A DNA stretch of 64,000 nucleotides, from contig JAJDNW010000061.1 of the NCBI GenBank assembly GCA_022340465.1, positions 62,001-126,000 on the forward strand, in the 5' to 3' direction. Under the pieces are notes generated by a model, which saw nothing but the letters and a program-made list of their open reading frames with translations, was not told the origin of the DNA and ran no database searches. Made by a program: the position numbers and the translations under genes. How positions within the stretch are numbered: position 1 is the stretch's first letter; every line of letters starts with the position of its first letter. The DNA comes from Deltaproteobacteria bacterium. Its GTDB lineage: Bacteria; Desulfobacterota; Desulfobacteria; Desulfobacterales; B30-G6. Of the stretch, positions 42,318-51,922 are shown one piece after another.

Positions 42318-44855
42318 ATGAACGGATTGCAAACCTATCAGGTGTTTCCGGCGATCCCGGAACCGCTCACGTTTTTGGAAACACTGGCCAGGAACTTATG
42401 GTGGTGCTGGCATATCGACGCCATAGAGCTTTTTCGCCGCATCAACCCCTCGCTTTGGAGGCAATCGGGCCGCAACCCCATTCTTTTTTCGACCCTGGTG
42501 CCACAAACGCGGCTGGATGAGCTGGCCAAGGATGAGGGATATCTGGCGCACCTGGAACGCGTTAAAAGAAAATTTGACGCCGAGGTGCCCGCTGAAAACA
42601 ACATCCAGGATATTGACAGAGAGATCGCCTATTTTTCCATGGAGTACGGCCTGCACGAAAGCCTGCCGCTTTTTGCTGGCGGCCTTGGCGTTCTGGCCGG
42701 CGACCACCTCAAAGCTGCCGCCGACAAGCAGATGCCGCTCGTGGGGGTGGGATTGCTCTACCGCCAGGGGTATTTTCATCAGTACCTCAATAAAGAGGGG
42801 TGGCAACAGGAGGAATATCCCGACACCGATATTTTCAATTTGCCGGTTTCCCGGGCCAGGAATAGTGCCGGCGATGTGATCCAGATATCCGTGATCGGCC
42901 CCGATGGGGAAATCCGTGCGATCGTCTGGAAAATATACGTGGGCTGCATTCCACTGTTACTGCTGGATACGAACATTCCCGAAAACCCGGTCGAAGTGCG
43001 CAACATTACCGACCGGCTCTACGACGGTGATCCCAATAAACGGCTGGCTCAGGAGGTTCTGCTGGGGATCGGCGGCCTGCGGGCCCTCGAGGCCGTCGGC
43101 ATCACCCCAAAGGTGGTCCACATGAACGAAGGACACTCGGCCTTCTGCGGGTTGGAACGACTTTGCCAGGTGAGAGCTTCCTACAACATCAGCTTGAAGG
43201 AAGCGCTGGAAATCGTGCCGCGAACCACCGTTTTCACCACCCATACGCCGGTGGCGGCCGGCCATGACGAGTTTCCAAAAAACCTGGTCGAACCCTATGT
43301 AAGGCCCCTCCAGGAATGCCTCGGCGCCACGTCGGATGAGATCATTGCATGGGGCCAGGCCAATGGGGTCGGCGCCGACGCTCCTCTCTCCATGTTCGTA
43401 CTGGGCCTGCGCCTGTCGCAGTATCACAACGGGGTCAGTGAACTGCACGGGAAGGTTGCCCGCAAAATGTGGTCGCATGTCTGGCCGGGATGGCCGGTGG
43501 ATGAAGTTCCGATCCACCATGTCACCAACGGCGTGCACTCCCCTTCCTGGGTTTCCGTCGAAAATGCCCAGCTGTTCGATCGTTACCTGGGGCCGGAATG
43601 GTATCTCCACCTGAACAACCCTGACGTTTTCTACGGCATCGACCAGATCTACGACGAAGAATTGTGGCAGGCACGGCGCATGAGCCGTACCCGGTTGATT
43701 CGCTCCTGTCGAGAACTGCTGGTGAAGCAGTATGCCCGTCGCAACGCCCCCTTGGAAATGATGGAAGCCGCCGAGAACACACTGGATCCGGATGTGTTGA
43801 CCATCGGTTTTGCCCGCCGATTCGCAACCTATAAACGCGCGACCCTCTTATTGAGGGATGTTGAGCGGCTCGAGGCCATGATCATGTCGGAAAGTCGCCC
43901 GGTGCAATTTATTTTTGCCGGCAAGGCGCATCCCAAGGACGACGAGGGCAAAGCCGTCATTAAAAAGCTGGTCGGTTTCTGCCGCAAAGCAGAAATAAGG
44001 CAACGGATCGTTTTTTTGGAGGATTATAACATCAACATCGCCAGGGATCTGGTCCAGGGCGTGGATGTCTGGCTCAATACGCCTCGCCGCCCGCTCGAAG
44101 CCAGCGGTACATCGGGTATGAAAGCCGCCGTGAACGGCGTTCTCAATGTCAGTGTCCTGGATGGTTGGTGGTGCGAGGGCTACAGCCCCGACACGGGCTG
44201 GGCCATCGGCCAGGGCGAAGAGTATCTGGATCATGAATACCAGGACCTGGTTGACAGCCAGGCCCTTTACAACATACTGGAAAATGGCGCTATCCCGGCG
44301 TTCTACGAAAGAAATAACGGGGACGCCCCTAATGGTTGGATCAAGATGATGAAGAGCTCTATGAAAATGGCCCTGGTTCAGTTCTGCACCCATAGAATGG
44401 TGGCCGAATACCGGGACCTCTTCTATACGCCGGCCCTCGAGATGCACGCCAAAATTACCGCTGATGGCGCCATAGAAGCCAGGAACCGGTTGGTACAAAG
44501 AGAACGTATCACCTCCCACTGGGACCGTGTGCAGGTTAAGCCGGTCGTAAAAAACCAGGAGGGGCCCTTCAGGGTCGGACAGACCATGCACATGACAACT
44601 GAGGTTAACTTAGGTGATCTACAACCTGGTGAGGTCGATGTAGAATTCTTTTACGGCAAAATGAAACCGGACGGTTCACTCTCTTCCGGACAAACGCAGC
44701 CCATGGTTGTTAGTGAAGAACTGGGAAACGGACGCTACCTGTACAGTGCAGAATTGACCTGTGATATTTCCGGTCGCTTCGGCTACACTGCCCGGGTGAC
44801 CCCTGGAAACGACGACCTCCTGAAATTTACGCCCGGGCTGATCACCTGGGCCTAA
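42318..44855 (+). CDS. glgP: Alpha-glucan phosphorylase (GT35)
   Basis: This 845-residue enzyme begins with the N-terminal DUF3417-type region (FLETLARNLWWCWHIDAIELF), then the phosphorylase core: YFSMEYGLHESLPLFAGGLGVLAGDHLK, VVHMNEGHSAF, and the PLP and substrate loop PRRPLEASGTSGMKAAVNGVLNVSVLDGWW. The family removes glucose-1-phosphate from the ends of alpha-1,4-glucans using phosphate and PLP. The layout fits the short bacterial/archaeal maltodextrin-phosphorylase subtype. It sits between the debranching gene and glgA, so it degrades stored glycogen alongside debranching. Confidence 0.9.
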   Translation: MNGLQTYQVFPAIPEPLTFLETLARNLWWCWHIDAIELFRRINPSLWRQSGRNPILFSTLVPQTRLDELAKDEGYLAHLERVKRKFDAEVPAENNIQDIDREIAYFSMEYGLHESLPLFAGGLGVLAGDHLKAAADKQMPLVGVGLLYRQGYFHQYLNKEGWQQEEYPDTDIFNLPVSRARNSAGDVIQISVIGPDGEIRAIVWKIYVGCIPLLLLDTNIPENPVEVRNITDRLYDGDPNKRLAQEVLLGIGGLRALEAVGITPKVVHMNEGHSAFCGLERLCQVRASYNISLKEALEIVPRTTVFTTHTPVAAGHDEFPKNLVEPYVRPLQECLGATSDEIIAWGQANGVGADAPLSMFVLGLRLSQYHNGVSELHGKVARKMWSHVWPGWPVDEVPIHHVTNGVHSPSWVSVENAQLFDRYLGPEWYLHLNNPDVFYGIDQIYDEELWQARRMSRTRLIRSCRELLVKQYARRNAPLEMMEAAENTLDPDVLTIGFARRFATYKRATLLLRDVERLEAMIMSESRPVQFIFAGKAHPKDDEGKAVIKKLVGFCRKAEIRQRIVFLEDYNINIARDLVQGVDVWLNTPRRPLEASGTSGMKAAVNGVLNVSVLDGWWCEGYSPDTGWAIGQGEEYLDHEYQDLVDSQALYNILENGAIPAFYERNNGDAPNGWIKMMKSSMKMALVQFCTHRMVAEYRDLFYTPALEMHAKITADGAIEARNRLVQRERITSHWDRVQVKPVVKNQEGPFRVGQTMHMTTEVNLGDLQPGEVDVEFFYGKMKPDGSLSSGQTQPMVVSEELGNGRYLYSAELTCDISGRFGYTARVTPGNDDLLKFTPGLITWA

Positions 44856-45010
44856 ACCCGTTGGCCGCGGGGGGTCCCAACTGAACGCCCTGCAGCCGGG
44901 AACCGTGATGTATTCGAGCAAGCTTGTAGGGAATGCGTGCGCTATAGCGGCTAAGGCACCGGATTCCAACCCTGGTCGACCGCCTGCGATCGAGGAGCCC
45001 GTAATCATTT

Positions 45011-46519
45011 ATGGCTGAATCACCCAAAAATCCCCGCGTTCTCATCATCACTCCGGAAGTCACCTACCTTCCGGACCGTATGGGAAATCTGTCCAGATAC
45101 CTCACGGCAAAGGCTGGCGGGCTGGCGGATGTTTCCGCAGCCCTGATCAGTGCGCTCTTCAACAGGGGGGTGGATGTGCATGTCGCGCTGCCTGATTATC
45201 GGGCCATTTTCAAAGAACACCTGGCCCCGTTTCTGGAAAAGGAACAGAATAAAATCAGAAACATCATGCCCGATGACCGGGTGCACCTGGCTTCCGACCG
45301 GGCCTTTTTCTACTTGAACCGCGTCTACTCCAGTTATGGTGGTGAAAACACGAAAATGGCCCTGGCCTTCCAGCGGGAAATCATCAACAATATCATTCCT
45401 CGTGTGGACCCGGATCTGATCCACTGCAACGACTGGATGACCGGGCTCATACCGGCCATGTCGAGAAAAGCCGGCATCCCTTGCCTCTTCACCATCCACA
45501 ACGTCCACACGGTGAAAAGCCACCTGTCCCATATCGAAGACAGAGGCATCGATGCCGCCTATTTCTGGGAACACCTCTACTACGAGAACATGGCGGTCGA
45601 ATACGAAAGCACCCGCGAATCGAACCCGGTGGATTTCCTGGTAAGCGGTGTGTTTGCAGCCCATTTCGTAAATACGGTCAGCCCCAGGTTTCTCGAAGAG
45701 ATCGTCGAGGGCCGGCACGGGTTCGTTGAAAAACCATTGCAGCAGGAACTGACCAACAAGTGGCATGCCGGATGTGCAAGCGGTATTTTAAACGCTCCCG
45801 ACCCTGCCTACAATCCGGTAACGGACCACCACCTCGAGCAAACCTATACGCCGGAAACCCATGCTGAAGCAAAAAGGACCAACAAGCGTGCCCTTCAAAA
45901 AATGCTGGGTCTGCTTCAGGATGAGACGGCGCCCCTTTTTCTGTGGCCCTCGCGGCTCGACCCGGTCCAGAAGGGATGCCAGCTACTGTCCGAAATTTTT
46001 TATGCCGTTTTGTCGCGCTATTATGACCAGAACCTGCAGATCGTTTTCATCGCCGATGGTGAGTATCAGAAACACTTCAGAGATATCGTCAACTTCCATC
46101 ATTTTCACGATCGCGTGGCGGTCTGCGATTTTAACCAGGACCTTGAACACCAGGGATACGGCGCCTCCGATTTTATGCTGATGCCGTCCAGTTTCGAACC
46201 CTGCGGACTGCCTCAGATGATTGCCCCGATTTACGGATCACTACCCGTGGCTCACGACACCGGCGGAATCCACGATACGATCACGCATCTGAATCCCGAC
46301 CGTGATACCGGCAACGGGTTTCTGTTCAAAAGTTATGACACCGGGGGACTGTACTGGGCGATCGAAGAAGCCATGCGCTTCCACAACCTGGAACCATCCA
46401 TTAAAACCGCTCAGATCAAACGCATTATGACTCAGAGCCGGGAAACCTTCACCCACTCGGTTACGGCCGCCCATTACTCGGATCTTTATGAAAAAATGCT
46501 CCAGCGTCCATTGATTTAA
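45011..46519 (+). CDS. glgA: Glycogen/starch synthase (GT5)
   Basis: This 502-residue enzyme contains the GT5 N-terminal substrate motif in the form AKAGGLADV (about residues 32-40; KTGGL or KVGGL in most family members), DLIHCNDWMTGLIPA, PCLFTIHNV, and the C-terminal nucleotide-sugar region MLMPSSFEPCGLPQ with YGSLPVAHDTGGIHDT. It transfers glucose from ADP- or UDP-glucose to growing alpha-1,4-glucan. It is eight bases upstream of the branching enzyme gene. The 155-base gap after glgP has no recognised element. Confidence 0.87.
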   Translation: MAESPKNPRVLIITPEVTYLPDRMGNLSRYLTAKAGGLADVSAALISALFNRGVDVHVALPDYRAIFKEHLAPFLEKEQNKIRNIMPDDRVHLASDRAFFYLNRVYSSYGGENTKMALAFQREIINNIIPRVDPDLIHCNDWMTGLIPAMSRKAGIPCLFTIHNVHTVKSHLSHIEDRGIDAAYFWEHLYYENMAVEYESTRESNPVDFLVSGVFAAHFVNTVSPRFLEEIVEGRHGFVEKPLQQELTNKWHAGCASGILNAPDPAYNPVTDHHLEQTYTPETHAEAKRTNKRALQKMLGLLQDETAPLFLWPSRLDPVQKGCQLLSEIFYAVLSRYYDQNLQIVFIADGEYQKHFRDIVNFHHFHDRVAVCDFNQDLEHQGYGASDFMLMPSSFEPCGLPQMIAPIYGSLPVAHDTGGIHDTITHLNPDRDTGNGFLFKSYDTGGLYWAIEEAMRFHNLEPSIKTAQIKRIMTQSRETFTHSVTAAHYSDLYEKMLQRPLI

Positions 46520-46526
46520 GGCTTTA

Positions 46527-48569
46527 ATGAATTCTATCGACGTATCACCGGACCGATTGCTCGAGATCGACCCCTATCTGAAACCTTATCACGAGGCTCT
46601 TACCCGGCGCCTTATCAACCATCGGACCGTCGAAGCGCAATTGTTGGCCCCGGGAACCGACCTGACAGCGTTCGCCCTCGGCCACGAATATTTCGGTCTC
46701 CATCGTGAAAAGGACACCTGGGTCTTCAGGGAGTGGGCGCCCAATGCAACGGCGGTCTACATCATCGGCGAAATGACCGCTTGGAGGGAATTGCCGGCAT
46801 TTGCCCTGGAACGCATCGGTGCCAACGGCGTGTGGGAGATTCGACTGCCCCCCGGCGCGTTTTGGCACAAAGCCCTTTATCGTCTGAAAATTTACTGGAA
46901 AGGAGGAGGCGGCGATCGTATTCCCGCCTATGCACGACGGGTCTTGCAGGATCCCGATAGCCTTATTTTCAATGCCCAGGTATGGCACCCGGCCGCGCCT
47001 TATGTGTGGCAATCCGCCGTTCAAACGGTTCCCAGAAGATCAATTTATGTTTACGAGGCCCACGTCGGCATGGCCCAGGAAGCACTGAAAATCGGCACGT
47101 ATCTGGAATTTAAAGATCAAATCCTCCCAAGAATCGTCGATGCCGGCTACGATACACTGCAGCTCATGGCCCTGCAGGAACATCCCTACTACGGCTCGTT
47201 TGGATATCACGTTTCCAACTTCTTTGCGGCATCTTCCCGTTTCGGCACGCCGGAAAACCTGAAAGCGCTCATCGATGCAGCCCATGCAGCGGGGCTTGCC
47301 GTTATTATGGACCTGGTTCACTCCCACGCGGTTTCCAACCAGGTGGAAGGCATCAGCTGTCAGGACGGTACCCTGTATCAGTATTTCCACGACGGTCCGC
47401 GTGGCTTTCACCATGCCTGGGATTCCCGGTGTTTCAATTATGCCAAACCCGAGGTCTTGCACTTTCTTCTTTCCAACTGTCGTTTCTGGCTGGACGAATA
47501 CCGTGTTGATGGGTTTCGTTTCGACGGGGTCACCAGCATGCTCTATACCCACCATGGGTTGGAAAAAGCCTTTGTGTCCTACAATGACTACTTCAATTCG
47601 TCCGTGGATGAAGACGCCCTGACCTATCTCTGGCTGGCAAACAAGCTGATTCATGAGCTGCGCCCGGAAGCCATTACCATCGCCGAAGATATCAGCGGCA
47701 TGCCCGGTCTCGCGTTTCCTATTCGGGACGGCGGCATTGGATTCGACTATCGCTTCGCCATGGGCGTTCCCGATTACTGGATTCGGCTGGTTAAAGACAC
47801 CCAGGATGAGCAATGGCCCATGGGGGCTCTTTGGTATGAACTGACCAACCGAAGACCCGGTGAGAAAACCATCAGCTATGCCGAGTCCCATGATCAGGCC
47901 CTGGTGGGCGACCAGACGCTTGCCTTTCGCCTCATGGGAGCGGACATGTACGACCATATGCATCTGGACGACCGCCATATCAACATCGAACGCGGAATGG
48001 CCCTGCATAAACTGATCCGGCTGATTACATTGGCCTCGGCAGGCAGCGGTTATCTGAATTTCATGGGCAACGAGTTCGGCCACCCGGATTGGATCGATTT
48101 TCCGAGAAGGGAAAACGCATGGTCCTATCAATATGCCCGCCGCCAGTGGCATTTAGCGGACGACCCCCATCTAAAATATGCCGCACTCCAACGCTTTGAC
48201 CGGAAGATGATAGCTCTCCTGAAAACGAACGATCTTCTGGAAACCCAGAAGATCGCTCTGCTTCACGAGCACTCCGAAGACAAGATTATCGCGTTCCAAA
48301 GAAAGGGGCTGCTCTTTGTATTCAATTTTCACCCGACCCGGTCGTTTAGCGATTACCGGATCAATGCGCCCGCCGGCAAATACCGGATGATTTTCGACAG
48401 CGATCGCAACGAATACGGCGGGCATGGGCGACTAACACCGGACCAGATTCATTTTACCTTGTCGGATCGAATGGGGGGCCGTGAGAATGAGGCCTTAAGC
48501 CTCTACCTGCCCAATCGTACGGCGGTGATTCTCAAACGGGTTGATGCGTGTCGAGACCACGTCGCGTAG
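46527..48569 (+). CDS. glgB: 1,4-alpha-glucan branching enzyme, GBE1-like (GH13)
   Basis: This 680-residue protein has a CBM48 module (FREWAPNATAVYIIGEMTAW, about residues 68-90) and a GH13 domain with YVYEAHVGMAQE, VDGFRFDGVTSM (nucleophile Asp about 335), ITIAEDISG (Glu about 390) and ESHDQAL (Asp about 455). The pattern YGSFGYHVSNFFAASSRFG and the overall length resemble the eukaryote/GBE1 subtype more than enterobacterial GlgB. It introduces alpha-1,6 branches. It ends the glycogen block and converges with pspC. Confidence 0.87.
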   Translation: MNSIDVSPDRLLEIDPYLKPYHEALTRRLINHRTVEAQLLAPGTDLTAFALGHEYFGLHREKDTWVFREWAPNATAVYIIGEMTAWRELPAFALERIGANGVWEIRLPPGAFWHKALYRLKIYWKGGGGDRIPAYARRVLQDPDSLIFNAQVWHPAAPYVWQSAVQTVPRRSIYVYEAHVGMAQEALKIGTYLEFKDQILPRIVDAGYDTLQLMALQEHPYYGSFGYHVSNFFAASSRFGTPENLKALIDAAHAAGLAVIMDLVHSHAVSNQVEGISCQDGTLYQYFHDGPRGFHHAWDSRCFNYAKPEVLHFLLSNCRFWLDEYRVDGFRFDGVTSMLYTHHGLEKAFVSYNDYFNSSVDEDALTYLWLANKLIHELRPEAITIAEDISGMPGLAFPIRDGGIGFDYRFAMGVPDYWIRLVKDTQDEQWPMGALWYELTNRRPGEKTISYAESHDQALVGDQTLAFRLMGADMYDHMHLDDRHINIERGMALHKLIRLITLASAGSGYLNFMGNEFGHPDWIDFPRRENAWSYQYARRQWHLADDPHLKYAALQRFDRKMIALLKTNDLLETQKIALLHEHSEDKIIAFQRKGLLFVFNFHPTRSFSDYRINAPAGKYRMIFDSDRNEYGGHGRLTPDQIHFTLSDRMGGRENEALSLYLPNRTAVILKRVDACRDHVA

Positions 48570-48587
48570 CAGCGCCACATGGTGATA

Positions 48588-48971
48588 TCACGCCTGGAAC
48601 TTTCTCTTCCAGTCGAACTCGCGCGATGTTACCGTGTCCTCCATGCGCCTTATGCGCCGCTCCAAATTTCGAAAACGCCGTTTCAGGCGTGCGGCGGCAT
48701 TGGCTCTCGAATTTACGTAGCTGTCATAAAACTCCGCCTCTGCTTCAGTTTCTATGGGCCGCACCGGTTCCGGCTTCATCACCAGCGAAGCGATGATGTA
48801 TATGAATATCACCGGCCATATGCCGCTTACCAGTAGCATGGCGACCACGATCATGCGAACCCAAAACACCCTGAAATTAAAATAATCCGCCACCCCCCGG
48901 CAAACGCCGAGAACAACTCCCTTGCGGGAACGATACATCGGACGGCCATATCTGCTTTTCCATGCTTTCAT
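48588..48971 (-). CDS. pspC: Phage shock protein C (PspC domain)
   Basis: This 127-residue protein has the PspC pattern PMYRSRKGVVLGVCRGVADYFN (about residues 11-32), followed by a hydrophobic segment (VRMIVVAMLLVSGIWPVIFIYIIA). A charged, coiled-coil-like C-terminus follows (RLKRRFRNLERRIRRME). PspC senses inner-membrane stress and relieves PspA inhibition of PspF in the classical system. Its ATG overlaps the pspB stop (ATGA), so the genes are coupled. Confidence 0.88.
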   Translation of the reverse strand: MKAWKSRYGRPMYRSRKGVVLGVCRGVADYFNFRVFWVRMIVVAMLLVSGIWPVIFIYIIASLVMKPEPVRPIETEAEAEFYDSYVNSRANAAARLKRRFRNLERRIRRMEDTVTSREFDWKRKFQA

Positions 48972-49216
48972 TCTCTGTGATCCTCTCTACGGTTTTCCAT
49001 CAGAATGGTTTCCAGGCTTTCCACGCGTTTTTCCATATCCAGCAACCCCTGGTACAACTCCTGAAACAGACGCGCTTCGTCGGCCTGGTCCTTTCGGCTG
49101 CGCCTCGACATGCCGCCGTGCCTGATGCGCATACCCATGAGAATGGTCCCGGCAATAATACCGACACTCAATACGATTCCGCCAAAAACAATGGCAACGA
49201 TAAAAATTGCGGTCAT
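48968..49216 (-). CDS. pspB: Phage shock protein B
   Basis: This 82-residue protein has one N-terminal membrane segment (FIVAIVFGGIVLSVGIIAGTIL), then a charged helical region (DEARLFQELYQGLLDMEKRVESLETIL) typical of PspB. With PspC it forms the membrane sensor of the Psp response. It lies 129 bases downstream of pspA on the same strand, under the sigma-54 promoter. Confidence 0.82.
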   Translation of the reverse strand: MTAIFIVAIVFGGIVLSVGIIAGTILMGMRIRHGGMSRRSRKDQADEARLFQELYQGLLDMEKRVESLETILMENRREDHRE

Positions 49217-49345
49217 GGTCGATCCATCCTGAAATTTTCTTCACATTCGCGAACAACCATTATTGCCGACTCTCATCTGATTAATCGATCCTACGTTCAA
49301 TTCAGGTCGCCGTAAGATCCCCTGCTGCACGCTCTATCTGAAAAA

Positions 49346-50026
49346 TCACGAGGGCCCGGGCTGTTTTTTTTCCTTCCTGGCCGTTTTCAACGCCGCAAGC
49401 TCTTTTTCAATATCACCGTCCACACTTAAATTGTCAAATTCTTCCTGCAGATTCATCTTTCTGCCGTAATTAACCAGATCCGCTTCGGCTTCCATGCGCT
49501 CGATCCTGTTTTCAAGGCTGTCAAAACGGTTCATGGATTCAAAATTGTCCATGCGCCGGATATCTTCCTGAGCCCGTCTTTTCCTGCGCGCCCGAATGTG
49601 CCGTTGAACGAGAAGACGCTGTTTTTCCCTGGCGTTCTGAAGTTTATCTTCGAGTTGGCGGATATCTTCCTGGTAATGAGTGACCATTTCTTCCAGTTCT
49701 TCCATCTCCTTTTTCATGGCAGCGGACATCTCGGCAAAGCGCCGCCTTTCACTTAAAGCCTCCCTGGCCAGATCGTCCCTGTCCTTGTCGACCGCCAGGC
49801 TGGCCATCTCCTGCCAATACGCCTCACGGTTGTCGGCCTCTTCCAGCCGCCGGCCGAGTTTCTTGCGATTGGCGATTACTCCGGCGCAAGAGGCTTTTAT
49901 CTCCACCAGGGTGTCTTCGATTTCCCTGATCATTAATTTGATCAACTTTTCCGGATCTTCGGCCCTGTCCAGCATGGCATTGATATTCGAACTGACGATA
50001 TCCCTGAATCGTGTAAAAATTCCCAT
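49346..50026 (-). CDS. pspA: Phage shock protein A (PspA/IM30 family)
   Basis: This 226-residue, almost wholly helical, coiled-coil protein starts with GIFTRFRDIVSSNINAMLDRAEDPEKLIKLMIREIED, the PspA/IM30 N-terminus that binds stressed membranes. PspA also inhibits the activator PspF until membrane stress removes it. It is the first gene of the pspABC operon and is transcribed from a -24/-12 promoter about 110 bases upstream. The 3' part of the family, often absent in PspA as against Vipp1, is not extended here. Confidence 0.9.
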   Translation of the reverse strand: MGIFTRFRDIVSSNINAMLDRAEDPEKLIKLMIREIEDTLVEIKASCAGVIANRKKLGRRLEEADNREAYWQEMASLAVDKDRDDLAREALSERRRFAEMSAAMKKEMEELEEMVTHYQEDIRQLEDKLQNAREKQRLLVQRHIRARRKRRAQEDIRRMDNFESMNRFDSLENRIERMEAEADLVNYGRKMNLQEEFDNLSVDGDIEKELAALKTARKEKKQPGPS

Positions 50027-50144
50027 TGTCCAACCCCCATCGTTTTCATCGGTCTTTTATGGAACTGAACTTACCAACAACGCTTGTCTTCTTTATTCTC
50101 CCCGGAGAAACGCATGCAGACATGAAGACGTGTTTTTTTGTTAC

Positions 50145-50161
50145 AGCAGGTTTCATGCCAA
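50145..50161 (-). promoter_or_regulatory. Sigma-54 (-24/-12) promoter of pspABC
   Basis: On the minus strand the sequence TTGGCATGAAACCTGCT matches the -24/-12 consensus YTGGCACGRNNNTTGCW at 15 of 17 positions, including the invariant GG (50159-50158) and GC (50147-50146). Transcription would start near 50134, leaving a leader of about 108 bases before pspA. This agrees with the PspF-type enhancer-binding protein encoded divergently. Confidence 0.8.
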
Positions 50162-50174
50162 CGAGGACAAAGAC

Positions 50175-50187
50175 AATCAACCAGTAA
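50175..50187. promoter_or_regulatory. Candidate IHF-binding site in the psp regulatory region
   Basis: AATCAACCAGTAA matches the IHF core consensus WATCAANNNNTTR at all but one position. It lies about 45 bases upstream of the predicted sigma-54 start site and between it and pspF, the place where IHF bends DNA in the E. coli pspA promoter. Function here is inferred. Confidence 0.55.
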
Positions 50188-50276
50188 CAATTATTGAAAA
50201 ATATAGGGTTGCGCTCCCAATTGGTTTGTGGTAATTTAGACAATATTATAGTAAATAAAACCATTATCTGGTAAAA

Positions 50277-51311
50277 ATGACCACTTCAAAATCATCCTCG
50301 TCTCCACTGGTGCCCACCGATGCCATCGGGCAATCGGAGGTATTTCTCGATTTTCAGGAAAAACTTTCAAGCGTGGCAAGGATTAACCGTCCGTTGCTGC
50401 TGTTGGGGGAACGCGGCACGGGAAAGGAACTGGCCGCCGCCAGACTGCACTACCTTTCGCTTCGTTGGCAGGAACCGTTTGTTGCCCTCAACTGTGCAGC
50501 GCTTTCCCCCACGCTCATCGAATCGGAGCTGTTCGGTCATGAAATGGGCGCTTTCACCGGTGCCATTCAACAGCGCAAAGGCCGTTTTGAGGCCGCCGAC
50601 GGCGGCACCCTTTTTCTGGACGAGATCGGCATGATTCCACTGGAAACACAGGAAAAAATTCTTCGTGTCGTTGAATACGGTAAATTCGAGCGGGTGGGCG
50701 GATCTCGAGTTATCGAGGCGGATGTGCGCATCGTCGGCGCCACCAATGCAGATCTGATCGAACTTTCGCGCCGGGGAAAATTCAAGAGAGACCTCTTGGA
50801 CCGTCTTTCCTTCGAGGTTCTTTTCCTGCCCCCTTTGAGGGAACGTCACGGCGATATACCTCTCATGGCCGACCACTTCGCCCGCAGGATGGCGTATGAA
50901 CTGCAGTGGGAAAATACGCCATCATTCAGCCGGGAGATCATGGCTCTGCTCGAAAACCATCCATGGACGGGCAATGTGCGCGAATTGAAAAATGTCGTTG
51001 AAAGGGCGGTGTACCGTTCCCGAACACCGGTGATAACCCGTATTGATTTTGATCCTTTCGTTTCCCCCTATGCGCTCCAAAAAACCTCCCCTGGTGTCCA
51101 AAAAACCGACGCCGCGCCTTCTGCGAAAACGGAGGCCGTTGCAGGATATGAAGGCCTGCCTCTCAAAGAGGCCGTGCGAAAACTGGAGACAACCTTGCTT
51201 AAAAATGCCATGAATTCAACTCAATACAACCAGAAGAAGGCGTCGAAAAAACTGGGGCTCACCTACGACCAGCTCAGGGGGCTTTTACGCAAATATAAAA
51301 AAGAGATGTGA
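50277..51311 (+). CDS. pspF: Sigma-54-dependent activator PspF
   Basis: This 344-residue protein has no N-terminal receiver domain, as in PspF. It starts almost directly with the AAA+ domain: Walker A GERGTGKE (about residues 43-50), the sigma-54-contacting loop GAFTGA (about 92-97), Walker B GGTLFLDEIG, and the RWVG-like region EYGKFERVGGSR. A C-terminal Fis-type helix-turn-helix (QKKASKKLGLTYDQLRGLLRKY) binds upstream sites. TATAGT at 50247-50252 may be its own -10 box. It activates pspABC divergently and is inhibited by PspA. Confidence 0.9.
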   Translation: MTTSKSSSSPLVPTDAIGQSEVFLDFQEKLSSVARINRPLLLLGERGTGKELAAARLHYLSLRWQEPFVALNCAALSPTLIESELFGHEMGAFTGAIQQRKGRFEAADGGTLFLDEIGMIPLETQEKILRVVEYGKFERVGGSRVIEADVRIVGATNADLIELSRRGKFKRDLLDRLSFEVLFLPPLRERHGDIPLMADHFARRMAYELQWENTPSFSREIMALLENHPWTGNVRELKNVVERAVYRSRTPVITRIDFDPFVSPYALQKTSPGVQKTDAAPSAKTEAVAGYEGLPLKEAVRKLETTLLKNAMNSTQYNQKKASKKLGLTYDQLRGLLRKYKKEM

Positions 51312-51344
51312 TACCCATTCGAAAAAGGGCATCGCATCTCTTTT
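51301..51344. terminator. Bidirectional terminator between pspF and the transglycosylase gene
   Basis: AAGAGATG...CATCTCTT form an outer 8-bp stem (51301-51308 with 51334-51341 approximately). An inner paired segment (GATxCCC with GGGxATC) and T-runs follow on the plus side. It overlaps the pspF stop codon and lies between convergent genes. Confidence 0.7.
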
Positions 51345-51920
51345 TTATTTTTCGCGGAACGCGTAGTAGTACGTCATCACCTTCTCAACATATGCTTCGG
51401 TTTCCTTGATGGGCGGAATACCGCGGTAGCGATCGACGATATTGGGGCCGGCATTGTAGGCCGCCAGCGCCAGGGGAAGTTGGCCGTCGTAACGCGCCAG
51501 CAACTCCCGGAAATAGAGCGACCCCCCCATGATGTTCTCGCGGGGATCGAAGGGGTCTTCGATGTTGAAGGCCTCCAGGTTTTCCGGCATGATCTGCATC
51601 AGTCCCATAGCCCCTTTTTTTGACACGGCTTCGGGGTTGAAGTTCGATTCCACCTGGATCATTGCCTTGATTAATGCAAAGGATATCCCCGCGGTGTAGG
51701 CGGCATCGGAAATAATGTGGTCGTATTTGGAAGTGGCGGCCTGTGTATTGGCGATTTTCTTCGGCTTTTCCTTCAAGTACAGTTTGTAATGCGAGGATGT
51801 GGGTGTATTGGTAAAATGAAGAATGCCGTCGCTGTCGAGATACATATATATGTCCGCAACAGCCGGTGTTGACAGTTGAAAAAGGCTCACGAGCAGGGTG
51901 ACGGCCATGTATTTTTTCAT
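51345..51920 (-). CDS. Lytic transglycosylase, SLT family, with N-terminal DUF4124-like segment
   Basis: This 191-residue protein has a signal peptide (MKKYMAVTLLVSLFQLSTPAVA). A short domain with IYMYLDSDGILHFTNTPTSSHYKLY resembles DUF4124. It is followed by a lysozyme-like SLT domain with catalytic Glu in IKAMIQVESNFNP (about residue 93), GAMGLMQIMP and LALAAYNAGPNIV. These enzymes cleave the MurNAc-GlcNAc bond of peptidoglycan to form 1,6-anhydro ends in the periplasm. It is two bases downstream of the helicase fusion gene, suggesting co-transcription, and ends at a bidirectional terminator. Confidence 0.85.
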   Translation of the reverse strand: MKKYMAVTLLVSLFQLSTPAVADIYMYLDSDGILHFTNTPTSSHYKLYLKEKPKKIANTQAATSKYDHIISDAAYTAGISFALIKAMIQVESNFNPEAVSKKGAMGLMQIMPENLEAFNIEDPFDPRENIMGGSLYFRELLARYDGQLPLALAAYNAGPNIVDRYRGIPPIKETEAYVEKVMTYYYAFREK

Positions 51921-51922
51921 GA

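Noticed and set aside
44856-45010. tRNA-like bases between glgP and glgA
   Set aside because: A GGATTCCAACCC-like run recalls a T-loop, but no cloverleaf arms or anticodon stem can be built.
47040-48152. 370-codon minus-strand frame inside glgB
   Set aside because: Shadow of a GH13 enzyme with intact catalytic residues on the plus strand.
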